Assembly (NCBI GenBank): GCA_004519485.1
Contig: CP038133.1
Location: forward strand, 682,001 to 746,000
DNA length: 64,000 bases
Reading direction: 5' to 3'
DNA from: Nannochloropsis oceanica
Taxonomy: Eukaryota; Sar; Eustigmatophyceae; Eustigmatales; Monodopsidaceae
A program made the translations under genes and the position numbers. This document shows, in pieces, positions 40,901 through 52,527 of the stretch (positions are counted from its first letter, which is position 1; every line of letters begins with the position of its first letter). The notes under the pieces were generated by a model that saw nothing but the letters and a program-made list of their open reading frames with translations, searched no databases and was not told the origin of the DNA.

Positions 40901-43900
40901 CCTTTCTTCGGCCAGCTCACGCCGGACCTGATCCAGAAGTCTCTGCAGCTGCTGAACCGTACTCTTAAAACGCACCGCTTCCATTTCTGCTGCTTCTTTC
41001 CCTGCTTCCATTAATTCCTTCTGCGTCCTATGATAATGAGCCACGCCCTGCAAGTCAATCACGGCTTGTCGGAGCTTATCCGCCTCGCCTGCACCACTTG
41101 CAGCACCGCCACCACCCCCTTGAGCAGCACCAGCACCACCACTAGCAGCAGCCTCCAACCCCTGCATCCGATCCTCCTGGAGCTTCCTTAATTGGTCTGC
41201 CAGAACAGACAACTGGGCATGGACCACCTTGTTTTGCTCTTGCAACTCCTCCGCTCGTTGCTTCTCCTTCTTACTCGCATCGGCCAACTCCTGTCTCTCC
41301 GCTGCGTATGCCCTCTCCTTCTCCAACAACGTCGCATTCACGGCCGTCAATCGATCGTCCACCTCCGCCTTCGCCGTCCGCATGCTCTCCACCTCATTCC
41401 TCAGCTCCGTCATCCCCGCCTCAGCCGCCGCGTGCAACTGCAACTCCCGGCGGTACTGTTCCTTCGCGGACTCCGCTGCCTCCGACGCACGCTTCGCCTC
41501 CGCCACCAGCTCTTGCACCCGCTCTTGCGCATGAGCTGCAGCCTTCCTTGCTGCCTCCAACTGCGCCATAGCTTCCTGGTGCTCCTTTTTTGCAGCTTCT
41601 GAGGCTTGTCCCTGAGCCTCTTTCAACGCATGATTCTCCTGAACCAATGAGCGGGTGGTCGCGCTCTGTTCCTCCAGCCTCTTCTCCAAAGTTTCCACCT
41701 CTGCCTTTGCTTGGCTCACAGTCCCGGCTGCCTCCGCCTCGGACGCCTCCCATCGCGTCTGTAACTCCCGCATCTGTCGTTCGTGCGATTCCGAGGCTGC
41801 CTTGAAGGTATCCCTCTGACCCTCTACCACCGCCAGCTTGGCCTTCGACTCCCCGAGCTCCCGCGTCAATCGCTCGAGCTCGGCCTCCTTCTCTGAGGCT
41901 TCCCTGACGGCAATGGCCGAAACAGTCCCCGAAGTCGCCAACGCGTCCAAACGTTTCTGTGTCCCTTCCAACTGCCGAGCCAAGGACGTTGCCTTTTCAT
42001 TCGCCGCGTTCAGCTGCACCTTGAGCTCCAAACTCTCCCCCCTTACTTCCACCAATGCTTTCCCATCCTCCTCCGCCTTGGTCTTGGCAAGTCTGACTTC
42101 ATTCCCCAAAGCAGTCACTCGAGCGTCCGCCGCAGCTCGTTCCTCTTGCAGCTCCTTCCTCGCAGCGGCCACTTGCCCTTGCAGCAGCTTCCGTTCACTT
42201 TCCAGATGCTCGCGCTCCGCATCCGTCCTCGCTGTCAATGAAGCACTCAACGATTGACTCGTCTCCAAAACCTTCGTCAATCTCTCCACTTCCGCCCTCT
42301 TATAAACCAAATCCTGCTCCAATCGTTTCTCTGCTCCCAATGCAACCTCTTTCTCCACGTTCGCCTGTTGCAAGCTCACGCGGAATCGACGTGCCTCATC
42401 CCTAGCTGCCTCTAGGTCGTGCCCTCGGTCTGACAGTGCCTTCTCCAACGCGTGTTGTTGCGCCCTCAAAGCATGCATCTCATTTATCGATGCCTGCTCA
42501 TCTTGCCGCCCTTTTTCAAGATCCTCCTGTAGGCGCTTGTACCTCTCTTGGAAAAATGAAGCATCCGCCTTGGACAGTGTTGCATCCTGCCTTGCAGCAG
42601 ACATGTCCGCCCTTAAAGCATCGGCGACCTTCACTTGCTCATTATAAAGCTCTTCAAGCCTTCCCAATCGATCCATCGCATTCCTCAACTTTGACTCCAA
42701 TTCCACCTCTCGTGCCCCTTGTCCCCCACATCCTCCCCCTCTCCCAGGGCCCGCGCTCTTCGCCTCCGCCGTTGGCGGCGTCTGCTGGAGCTGGTGGTGC
42801 TGCGAGGCTGCAGATGGCAAAGATTCCCCGGCTGCCAAAAGCTTGGACTCGGCCTTGACAAGCAACAGACGATACATATCCCGTTCGCTCGCAATGGTGG
42901 CAACTGCTGCCTGCATCGCCTCTCGATCCTCTCCTAACCTCTTCAGCTCCTGATGAGCCTTGCCCAGTTCCTGCTGCACTCCCACGGAGACCAATGCCCG
43001 GGAGCCATCTGCCTGTTGTGCTGCCTTTTCGTTAGTCAGCTTGCGGACGACGGCCAGTAGTTCTGTGTTACGCGTCTGGAGCTCCTGGACGTCGCGGAAA
43101 GTGACGAGAGACTCGTCCATCGAAGTGGTGTTGGCAGTCGTGGAGGGAGGCAAAGCCAACCGCTGCTGCTGCTCCTGCTCCTGGGAAGCCACGATCGCTC
43201 GGTCCATCCCTGCCTCGGCCGCACGCGCCGACATTCGTTCATGGAGCAAAAGTTGAACTTGCCTTGACAGATCAAGCACCAGCTGGTCATGCCCGCGGAC
43301 CTTCTCAATCAATTCCTCCCTCTCTGCCCCAACACCCTGCAACCTCTTCTCCGTCATCACAAGCGTTTTTGTAACGCGGTCCAATTGCGCCACAACCTTG
43401 TCGTACGACTTTGCGATCAAATCCTTCTCCCGTCGCTCCTTCGCCAGAATCGGTGCCTTCTCCCCAATCTCCCTTGTCAGCTGCTGTGCAAAGAATTTAA
43501 ACCTCTCTTTCTCCGACCGCTCATTATGCAAAGCCGTCTCCAACTCTGCCACCTTGTTCAACCGCTCCGTCAAATTCAGGTCTTGAGCAAAGCTTGCCAT
43601 CGCCTGGGCAGCCGCCGTAGGGGGGCCGCGGGCCGTCGATGAGGCTGCTTGCTTCTGCAGCGCTGCGTGCGCTTCCCTCTCCGCCCGGAGCTCTCCCTCC
43701 AGGTGCAAGACTTGCTCTTGCTGGGATTTCTCAAGATCTTCAACCACTTTCTCGTACTTCTCCCGCTGTGCCTGCAGACGTTCCTTCTGCTGCTGCAATT
43801 GTCCTTCGTACGCCCCCTTGAGCGACCTCACCTCTCGCAGCAACGCATCCCGGGACGCCTCAGCCTCCTTTCGTTGCTCCTCATGCAACCTCGCAACCCG

Positions 43901-44635
43901 CCGCTGTGCCTCCAGCTCAGCGTCAAATCGAGACTCGACCTCTGACAATCGCCTCACCTGGGCAAGCATCTCCTCTTCCTTGTGCTCCAACGCCGCGTCC
44001 TTGCTCCGCAGCTGACTCTCCAACGCCCGTACGCGCTCCTGTGCTTCCGTCGCCTTCGCTTCAGCACGGTTCAACTTGCTCTCCAAATCCAATCGCAACC
44101 CGCTGGCCCGTTTCCGCTCCTCGTTCAGATCCTCGAGTTTCAAGTTGAGCTCACCCTCGGTGTCGCTCAGCCTCGACTTGCACGCTTCCAACTCTCGTCG
44201 CAACCGCTCTACGTCCACTTGTGTCGGCAAGACCTCTGTCTCCAAAGCCGTCTTCTCCATCGTCACTTGCCGCAGACGCGCCTCGAACTTCGCCAAAGAC
44301 TCCTCCTTGACGTGCAAGTACTCCTTGCTGCTGTCCAACTCCTTGTTGGCCCGTGCCAGTAATTCGCTCAATCGACGGACCTCGTGTTCCTTCCCTTCCG
44401 CTGCCCGCTGCTGCTCCGCCACGGCCCCCTCCCGCGAGGCAAGGGCTTGCTGAAGCTCGGCAATCTTGGCCTTATCCTGTGCGCTGACTTCGGTGCTTGA
44501 TGTCAGACGGGTTTGCAGCTCCTCGCATTCCTTTTTACTCCGGGCATGGTCCTGTTGCAGCTGGATAAATTGCCTCTCCAGGTTGTGATAGACGTCGTCC
44601 TTGCCCGCGTCCTCGTCGCCTTGCGTGGCTACCAT
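37924..44635 (-). CDS. TPR: Nuclear-basket nucleoporin TPR/Mlp (NUA)-like, with FG-motif tail, 2 exons
   Basis: TPR/Mlp proteins are the long coiled coils of the nuclear-pore basket; they anchor export-ready mRNPs and quality control. Exons 44635-39911 and 39786-37924 (GT at 39910, AG at 39787) give about 2,195 residues, near human TPR (2,363). Residues 1-1575 are almost continuous heptad-rich coiled coil with Glu, Lys, Ala, Leu, Gln; LNLTERLNKVAELETALHNE and the KERFKFFAQQLTREIGEKAP block resemble the conserved TPR/MLP1 segment. The exon junction reads VLHQ then KKAADAKLKEVHDRY. After residue 1650 comes a disordered tail rich in Ala, Thr, Gly, Ser and Pro, with at least eight Phe-Gly motifs (for example TFGTTS, PFGGP, SFGLGG, TFGSGF, TFGAFG). 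A Gly run of about 29 comes from a CCT repeat. FG motifs are not typical of animal TPR. Other long coiled coils are possible but less likely. Confidence 0.75.
39111..39186 (-). repeat. CCT/AGG repeat coding poly-Gly in the TPR-like tail
   Basis: About 25 uninterrupted CCT units on the plus strand, GGA codons in the minus-strand gene. Similar GGA/GAG repeats are found in SEC14, the NuSAP-like gene and many introns of the window. Confidence 0.9.
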
Positions 44636-45561
44636 GGCTCACAGAAACCCGTCTACGGGTCGTGAGATGGTGTCTGTGTATGTGGTATATGGTGTATGAG
44701 GATGGAAATAAAGAAAGACCAGCAGCCAACGGTAAAAATCATGCATCCAATCTACGGTCACTGGCGTTAAAAATAGGGCCGCCCACGACGAGGGTTAGCA
44801 TGAAGAATAAAAGTGAAAGCCGGTGACGCGATATGGGAGTGGTTTGCCGGGGGCCGTGGTGCGAGTGACCAGAAGAGAAAAGCAAGATGGAAGAAGACGG
44901 CCACTGCGTCGGATAGACAACGAAGGACTCGCGGAAAATGTTTTGGGCCATTCCACCATTTAGGGCGCTTTTCATAGCCAAACGAGAAGCGTTGAGAAAG
45001 ATGTCAAAAGCAGTAAGTGCATGAAATCGAAGCCCGTGACGTGTGCCTGGTTTCTTTGTTTCTCTTGGGTTTGTACCCGCATCGACGATCAAAATTAACC
45101 TCCTACCCCCTCCTCTACACCTTCAGTAGCTTGTGGTGGACCCGGCCTTGTTATTTTCCTTGTTTTTGCCATGGATGTTGGTGCATTTTTCAGTAATGCC
45201 ACTATTGCAAATGTACTTGTTGGAAGTGATGGTCGTGGTGGAGGGTCCTCGCTGTTGCTTGGGCACACTCGCCTTGCGGGCGGGCATAACAGGACACGGC
45301 GAGAACAGAGAGACGTTCCGTGTGTCTAATGTGTTGTTCATTCGTTAAATGTGTGAGATCACGATCGCTGATAAAACCTTATCAATATAATGACGAACGC
45401 CAAGAAGAAGCTTTTGAATTTCCCGTTGAGAAGAAGCTTTCATTATTGTTCAGATGACATCGTGAATCGGCGTTCGAGTGCATCAATGATCAGTCTCCTC
45501 TCCTAAGTGCCTCTACTGTTCCCAGACATTTAGTGGGAGTTAGACGAGAAGGTTATCTTAC
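44636..45561. other. Spacer with possible last exon of the NuSAP-like gene
   Basis: It lies between the TPR-like start and the last secure exon of the NuSAP-like gene, both on the minus strand, so it holds the TPR-like promoter and the NuSAP-like 3' end. A minus-strand frame at 45123-45341 (72 codons, Ser/Thr/Lys/Asn-rich) could be a last exon, but no splice site joins it convincingly. A short inverted repeat TGATAA/TTATCA lies at about 45370. Confidence 0.4.
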
Positions 45562-46275
45562 CTTTGTAAGGGGGGAGCTTGCCAGTATGAGGTTTGTAGG
45601 TGGGCTTTGGTCGGGGCTTGGAGGGGTCACAGGGTGCAGGATCAGCAGAAGCCTTGATAATTGTAGTCTTGGAGGAGGAGGAGGAGGAGGAGGAGGAGGA
45701 GGCGGCGGCCTTATGGTGACCGCTGCTGTTGCAACTGTTATTCTTCAGGGAAAATGTGCCAGGGCCAAAGGACCGCGGGCCGGAGGGAAGGGGAATCTAA
45801 AGCGGAGGGATTTAAGGGGGGATTTTGTGGAAAAAATAAGGTATGGCTTCGAGGCAGGCATAAAGCGATAGGTTGGGGTTTAATTAAGGTCCACTTACTA
45901 TCTTGTTACTGGTGCGACTCGAGGAAATTGTCTTCATCGTCGTGGCCTTCTTGGTACTGCTAACAGGAGCGGCAGCCGTCGTCGTTGCCCTTCCTGCTCC
46001 TGCACTTGCTCCTCCTGCCATGGCCGCAATGCCTTGTGTGGCAGATGCAGAGGCAGGCGAGGGCTTACGAAGCATGGAGACAACTTTGGGCACCTTCTTT
46101 GGGAGATGGCTCTCCGCTGCCGTCGTGTTGCTGCCATTCTTCGTGGTGGAGGCAGCAGGGGCGTCCCCGCCCGATTCAGCCTTGCGCTTGATCACATTTA
46201 TGGCAGTGCGCCTGAAGCCTTTCATCTCCTTTGCCTCTTGAATTTCCGAGACGGCCTCCAGTGCTGTTGTTGTTG

Positions 46276-46311
<36 letters not shown>

Positions 46312-46693
46312 TAGGCTGGGCCACGAGGTCAGGCATGTCTGAGAACATGTCTTCCCTAGGGGCTCGAGGAGGAAAAGCTGTCGGAGCAGCGACGGTCTCC
46401 TTGTCTGCATGCCCAGCTTTTTCGATTCCACCATCCATGACCATGCCTAATTGTTCCACCTTTCCCCTCAAATTATCCTCCCGCTTCTTCTGCTGCGCTG
46501 CCTCGCCTTCATCACTGTCTGTTCCTGCTTGCGGTGCAGCGGCAGAAAGGTCTCCTTTCCCCCCCTGCTCTGCTGCCGCATGCGCCACCAGACGCGCCTG
46601 CAACTCCGCTGTCTTGCCCTTGCACATTAGGCCATGTGTCTTACACAGTTTCCGTAAGTCGCGGTAACTCAGGGTGGCGTAAGAATTTTCCAT
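45562..46693 (-). CDS. SAP-domain protein, NuSAP-like microtubule/nucleic-acid binding candidate
   Basis: Exon 1 (46693-45899) encodes a SAP motif at residues 8-40: LSYRDLRKLCKTHGLMCKGK then TAELQARLVAHA, a helix-turn-helix that binds DNA or RNA. It continues with Ala/Thr-rich and Lys-rich stretches, including about 10 Ala and 6 Thr, and basic blocks such as NVIKRKAES and KKVPKVVSMLRKP. Donor GTAAGT lies at 45898. Exon 2 (45742-45562, phase 0 in) adds a Ser run and then PTYKPHTGKLPPYKG, close to the Y-x-P-H-x-G-K-L-x-P-[YWF] motif near the C-terminus of animal NuSAP, which also starts with a SAP domain. Both ends matching supports a NuSAP-like call; NuSAP bundles spindle microtubules. The true end is unclear: reading through the donor at 45561 gives only KITFSSNSH then stop. 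The gene is divergent from the PWI-like gene. Confidence 0.55.
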
Positions 46694-47058
46694 GATGCTT
46701 GGTCTGTTGAAGGGAAATTCAAGGGGTAGTGGAAGTGGAAATAAGGGATGAAAAGCGGGATCAGCATGTCAAGACCGGAAATGTCGAGGTCAAAAGACAG
46801 TGAAAAACTTGTGGTCATTGTTGAGAGCCTTGTTCTATTGGGGGCTATCCTTGCACCCTTCCCGAACGTGCCCCAAAAGACGTTATTATCACCTTTTGCA
46901 CAGGTTACCTGGCCTTTTGCACGGTGGTGTACTCGTCTTTGTGTTGCCGAATCGTCGCTTCGTGGGCTAGCAGCCAAAGATCCCTCCTTAACCTCGCCTC
47001 CCCATTCCACTTCATTTACCATCACACTGGGCTTCCAGTTAATACGGACCCTAAAATT
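46694..47058. promoter_or_regulatory. Divergent spacer between NuSAP-like and PWI-like genes
   Basis: A compact 365-base bidirectional promoter region. No coding frame with family features; short frames across it are shadows. Confidence 0.5.
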
Positions 47059-49267
47059 ATGGACGACGTGGAGGACGCAGATCTGTGCTTGGCGGGCAAC
47101 GCCTCTGATGAGGAGACAGTTCAATTTAAGGTACGTTCGAGCTCGTCTCCAGCCTCCCTACCCCCCATCCCTGCCATAACACCCACTACACCACCCCTCG
47201 CTCAACCTCCTCAACCCTATCTCCCTAATCCTCCTGCCTCTATCACAGAACGCTCTTGTCCGACAACTCAATGTTCTTATGGAAGCCGACGACGCCGACG
47301 CCACGCTTGTTGAATACATCTGCGTGATGGTGCTTGGCAACCGCAAGAAAATGAAAGACGTCAGATCGGCCATCGAGGACTTGTTGGGTGCTTCTGTGGC
47401 GACGCCGCTTTATGAGTGGTTGTGTGAGTATGTCCGAGATTTATGCGAGACGCATGAGGTGTTGCGGCAAGACGAGGAGGAGATGCAGGCGATGCTGGAG
47501 CAGCACCAGCACCAGCGCCATGAGCACCACCAGCACCACCAGCACCACCAGCAGCAGCAGCTCGAGCGTGGGCGGCAGCACCAGCAGCAACAGGAAGATA
47601 CTGAATATGCAGAAATGTTTCAGGAGGAAGAGGAAGAGTGTGGGGAGCGTAATGGCATGGAGCAAGAGGAGGCGAAAGAGGAGGAGGAAAAGCTGCCTGA
47701 GCGAAGGATTGGCATTAGCAGCGTTGTTTCTCAGCATGATACGCCAGGTCTTTATGAACATCAGCAGCAGCAGCGGCATCGACACTCACTAAGGTTATCC
47801 TCCTCCTCCTCTTCCTCCTTCTCCTCCTCCTCCAGTTCGAGTTCCAAGGGTGGCGATCGACTGTTTTCTTCGGCCTTGCAGCAATCCGTGCGTTCTGTAC
47901 GCATGCCCGTCGCAACACCTGGAGCAGCCGCAGTACCATCAGAAGCTGAAAGAGAAAAAAGAAGTGGCAGGGTTGTTCGGGGAAGCTTTGCAGAAGCCAA
48001 GTCTGCGCGCGATGGTGGAGGATTTGGTGGAAGAAGAGGACGAGAAGGACGAGGAGGAGGACGAGGAGGAGCAAGGGGGGGGATGATAGATTTTGGTGGC
48101 AGAACAAACGGGCTGGAGACACTCGCTGAAGATGGAGGCAGAAGGGTCGTAGAGGTCGTCAGAATGCCACAGCTGCAGCAGCTGAAACGACGTACCGTCA
48201 CACAACACCACCAACGCGGCCGGAGCCGGTCGCTGTCCCCAGAGCGGGAACAACCACATCACCATAATCAAACACAGCAACAGCAGCAGCAACAGCAGCG
48301 GGATAGATCTGAAGATCGCAATGTCCATTTCGTGAAAACAGTGAGGAATGGGGCTACGCCTCCCCTTCCTCCTTCTCTCATGCCCCCCTTCAATCCCTCC
48401 TTCTCCCGTAGTGAGCGGACAAATGAGAAGCTCACTGTGTTCAGAATCACGGGAATCGTGGAAGGAAGACGAGAGGGGGCGGAAAGTGGAGGGGGAGGGA
48501 TGCTCAAGGACGCGTTGGCAACAGTGACATCGGCAGCAGCAGATACAGCAGCACGAAATGGAAAAGATGGAGGCAAGGATCAGAATACTAGTCGTAGTAA
48601 GGGTGATGCATCTAGTATGGAGGGTATTTCTTCTTCATCTTCCTCCTTTCTCTCACCTTTTACACCATCACCATCATCGGGAGACAGAGGAGTAATAGGA
48701 GCAGCGGCAGGAATAGCCACGCTTTCGTGTTCCGCCCCTCCGTGTTATCCCGGCGATCCTTCCCGTGGCAGCGGTCGTGGCAGCGGTGGCTACGGACCGA
48801 TAAGAGGAGGGCGGGGTGGAGGACGAGGAAGACCTTTCCGTCATCATACCCCCTACGCCAATTTTCCGGCACAGTCATCATTTCCTCCGGTGTCATCGAG
48901 GGCAAGGTCACGTGGAAGGGGGGGAGGCAAAAACATGTCGCTAGTCCTCACGCCGTCTTCTTCAGGGGCAACCAAAGCAGATGTCTCGGCATCTGCCCCC
49001 CCTACTACAGCGTCACAAGTCGCAAGAGGAGCGGCCAATCCATCCCTAATTAGCACTGCCTCCTCGTTCTCGTCCTCTTCCTCCTCCGCTTCCTCTATTC
49101 CTCCTTCAGTGACTCATAATCGCTCTCTAATTCGAAATCCGGTGACAGGGCGCATGACTCATCACAAAGTCTGGGTGCGGCCGACAGATGTCGTCGAGGC
49201 TGCAGGAACAGGAGGCACAGGATACGCAGGGGGAGCTACCACAGATACGGACGGAACGACCAAGTAG
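47059..49267 (+). CDS. PWI-like (Nab2/ZC3H14 N-terminal type) protein with RGG and low-complexity tail, 2 exons
   Basis: Exons 47059-47130 and 47249-49267 give 696 residues. Residues 20-90 (NALVRQLNVLMEADDADATL, then VEYICVMVLGNRKKMKDV, then IEDLLGASVATPLYEWL) match the N-terminal helical PWI-like domain of Nab2/ZC3H14, and more loosely RBM26/27: same order of Tyr-x-x-Val-Met-Val, Leu-Gly and Trp-Leu. In yeast this Nab2 domain docks on the C-terminal part of Mlp1 at the pore. No CCCH zinc fingers follow, so poly(A) binding by that route is absent. Instead there are Gln/His runs, an acidic block, Ser runs, RGG-type boxes (GGRGGARGG at about 48050; GSGRGSGGYGPIRGGRGGGRGRPF at about 48775, broken here for length as GSGRGSGGYGP and RGGRGGGRGRPF) and RSRSLSPER. 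Likely an RNA-binding nuclear protein. The TPR/Mlp-like gene lies only 2.4 kb away. Confidence 0.6.
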
Positions 49268-49871
49268 GAGGAGCACGAACAGCGGTTGCAGCAGCAGCAG
49301 CAAGGTATAATGATCGTCAGCTCTAACTGCCTAACCGCCATCCGATACAAATGGGCGAAAGAGGATTTTTGTTGGATGATATAAATGAAGGCGAAGACTA
49401 GAAGAACACCCAAAAGTACCTGTCGAGTAACATAGATAGCGCTTTTTCTCACATACTGTTTTCTATGTGTGCTACAGGCACTTGGAATTCGACAGATTAT
49501 ATAATGACACCACTCAATTTAGACGTATGCTCAGAATGTGAGCTATCACTCTGTTGTGCGAGCGCTACAATGTCAACGGCCACTGCACGCTACGTTCGCT
49601 CTCATTCTTACACGTTTAATCGCTGTCGCACGGTCACGAAGTAAATGGCGTTTTTTCATGGTGGATGGTTCAAAACAAAGGAAGGCCTCAAGCGATAATC
49701 TGGCACTGAAAAGTGCCTAAATTTTGTATTAAGCATTAATTCACTTCTACCTTCTCTATATCCCGTATTCGTCGATTTAATCCTCACCTTTATATCAAAT
49801 ATCCTCCATCCACTCATTCCTCACTCCCTCGCCCTCTCTCACCGATCTCACAGCCTTAAACTGTGGGCACT
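49268..49871. other. Convergent spacer, PWI-like and EttA 3' ends
   Basis: A/T-rich 3'-end sequence. At its right edge a 14-base word (TTAAACTGTGGGCA) occurs at 49856-49869 and again at 49872-49885, the second copy holding the EttA stop codon. No gene seen. Confidence 0.5.
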
Positions 49872-52113
49872 TTAAACTGTGGGCAAAGGCCTGAACTTAG
49901 GCCTCTTGGGCTCCACCCCTCCATTTCGCGCCATCAAGTCCCTCTGGTACTCGCTAAAATCGCCCTCAAACCACGTGACATTTCCGTCGTCCTCGAAGGC
50001 CAAAATATGTGTAGCGACCCGATCTAAGAAGTAGCGGTCGTGAGAAATGATGACGGCGCACCCTGCGTAGTTCTCAATCGCATCCTCCAGTGCACGTAAG
50101 GTGTCATTGTCCAAGTCATTTGTAGGCTCATCGAGCAACAAGAGGTTGCCTCCTTGCTTAAGGGTCTGTGCCAAGCACAATCTATTCCTCTCTCCCCCAG
50201 ACAACACCCCCACGGGCTTCTGCTGGTCGGCCCCCTTGAAGTTGAACCAGCCTGCATACTGACGAGCATTCACCACCCTATTTCCCAGCTCGATCTCCTC
50301 TGCACCCTCCGCGATGGTATCGAACACGGTTTTGTTCGGATCCGACACCCCCTCACGGTTCTGATCAACGTACATAACCTTGACCTTGTCGCTGATGGTG
50401 AGCGTTCCTTGGTCTGGCTTTTCCAACCCGGCAATGAGCTTGAACAGCGTCGACTTTCCCACGCCATTGGCGCCTATCACGCCCACCACCCCACCGCGGG
50501 GCAGCGAGAACGATACTTTGTCCCAGAGCAAGCGGTCGCCGTACCACTTGCCGAGACCTTCCGCTTCGACGACTTTCTGCGCCAAGGGAGGGCCGGGAGG
50601 GATGTAAATGTTGGTGGGCCCGCCACGAGCGTTCTGCCGCGCATCCTCGTCGGCTTGCACCATCTGCTCATAGCTCGTGATACGTGCCTTGGCCTTGGTC
50701 TGACGCGCCTTGGGGGACATACGCATCCATTCCAACTCGCGGGCAAGGGCTTTTTTGCGCTTATCGTCCTCACGCCCCTCCTGCTCCATCCGCTTGGCCT
50801 TGCGCTCGAGCCAGCCGGAGTAGTTGCCCTCAAAGGGAATCCCCTCCCCCCGGTCTAGTTCAAGGATCCAACCAGCAACATTGTCAAGGAAATAACGGTC
50901 ATGCGTGATGGCGACCACCGTTCCGGTATACGTTCGCAGAAAGTCCTCGAGCCACGCCACAGATTCGCAGTCTAAATGATTCGTGGGCTCGTCGAGGAGC
51001 AACAAGTCCGGGCGCTGCAGCAAGAGGTGGCACAATGCTACCCGGCGGCGCTCTCCTCCGGACAACTGATCGACCAGTGCATCGGATGGTGGGCACCGCA
51101 ATGCATCCATCGCCCTCTCCAGCGTCCTATCCAACTCCCACCCGTTCTTCGCCTCGATCGCACTCTGCAACTCGTCCATGCGAGTGCTCAGCTTCTCTTG
51201 CTCCTCCGGTGTCAAATCGGCCTTGCCCAACGAACCACTCACGCCGGCATATTCTTTCAATAGCCCCCGTGTTTCTACTACGGCCCTTTCTAACTCGTCT
51301 GCCACTGTCGGCCCTTCAAGCTGCGGTTCCTGAGGGAGGTACCCTACCTTGGCCCAGCGCGCCGGCCGGGCCTCGCCGTTGAAATTCTCGTCCAACCCAG
51401 CCATGATTTTGATAAGGGTAGACTTTCCTGCGCCATTCCCACCCAACACACCGATTTTCACGCCCGGGTAGAAGGAGAGTGAAATATCCTTTAGCACCGG
51501 CTTGGACCCGTCGCCTTTTCCAAAGGTTTTGCTCATGCGATGCATTTGATAAATGTACTCGCGCTTGTTCGTGTCGATCACGCTGTTACCATTTCCACCG
51601 CCGCCGCTGCCGCCACCACCTTTGCTTTTGCCTGCGCCGCCCTTGCCAGCTTTCTTGCCTCCTTTTTGCTGCTTCTTGAGGTTGGCTGCGTTTAAGGGCC
51701 CCATGGAGAGGGGATTGATGCGAGTCTAGGATTTGGTAGAAATTCGGGAGAGAGATAAGGTGAGTGATGATAGGAAATGATTACCAATTACCAGTACAAG
51801 CCCAAAATGCAGGAGGTATGGTGGTAATGTTATGAAATAACATGGTAAAAAATGCAGCAGCAGCAGCAGCAGCAACAGCTACTGAGATTGAAACCCCTCA
51901 CCCGAAAACATGTCTTGACCCGACAGGCAAACGCACAATTTACACACAGAAATGCATACGGCACATGGCGCCCAAACGTACCCTAGTAATGGCCACTGCC
52001 CCATTCTCGACCCCGGTTGAATGCGAGGAGTGATGATGGAAAGGCGTCGGGGCAAGGAAGAAAGCACTCGCGCCCGAGGCTAGCAGCCCCAGGATCAGAC
52101 TCGTCAACCGCAT
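49872..52113 (-). CDS. EttA-type ABCF translation ATPase with plastid leader, 2 exons
   Basis: EttA-class ABCF proteins bind the ribosomal E site and control entry into elongation according to energy state. Exon 1 (52113-51982) encodes only a leader: MRLTSLILGLLASGASAFF then LAPTP, a signal peptide with a textbook ASAFF/AP site of complex-plastid targeting. Exon 2 (51725-49872, joined in phase 0) encodes the ATPase, 661 residues in all. It has two ABC cassettes: Walker A GGNGAGKST, signature LSGGERRRVAL, Walker B LLLLDEPTNHLD; then the linker (PtIM) region with KARQTKAKARI; then GANGVGKST, LSGGERNRL, LLLLDEPTNDLD. The intact EttA-like arm region between the halves of cassette 1 (LSTRMDELQSAIEAKNGWEL) and the NDLD in the second Walker B are typical of EttA. 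A Lys/Gly-rich stretch follows the leader. A cyanobacterial-plastid or bacterial origin is likely (inference). Confidence 0.9.
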
Positions 52114-52527
52114 ACTGCTCAAAATCCTGTTGGTAAGGTGCCCGTGTGTTGGGCGGGTGCGGGGGGTTATCAAAACAAGATGAAAACGGGGTGAATATCT
52201 AGCCTCGTCGTGTGCGGGGCGGTGAGGCCTCGCTCAAGCTTCTGGCCCATATGCTGCAACATGCATGCACCACAAAGCAAAAGGCAAGAAGCAGTTAGTC
52301 GCATTTAGTTTCCATCTACTTTTCGAGTCGTGTCCTTTCAATTTCTCGTCTTCTTGCTTCTTTTAACTCAAAGCTTTGCGTGGATGGCCGCGGGTTTCGC
52401 AGGCAAACATCAAGGCACCATCACGGTCTCTCTTTTCGTTCCCTCACCAACCCACCACATCAAAAATCCGCACACATATACATGAAGGAATACATCCCAA
52501 ATCATCATTTATAATTTTTAGTTCTAC
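52114..52527. other. Spacer between EttA and LIMR genes
   Basis: Holds the EttA promoter and the LIMR 3' end, both on the minus strand. No gene is seen. Confidence 0.5.

Noticed and set aside
45123-45341. Minus-strand frame of 72 codons as a separate small gene
   Set aside because: More likely 3' sequence or a last exon of the NuSAP-like gene; Ser/Thr/Asn composition gives no support for either.
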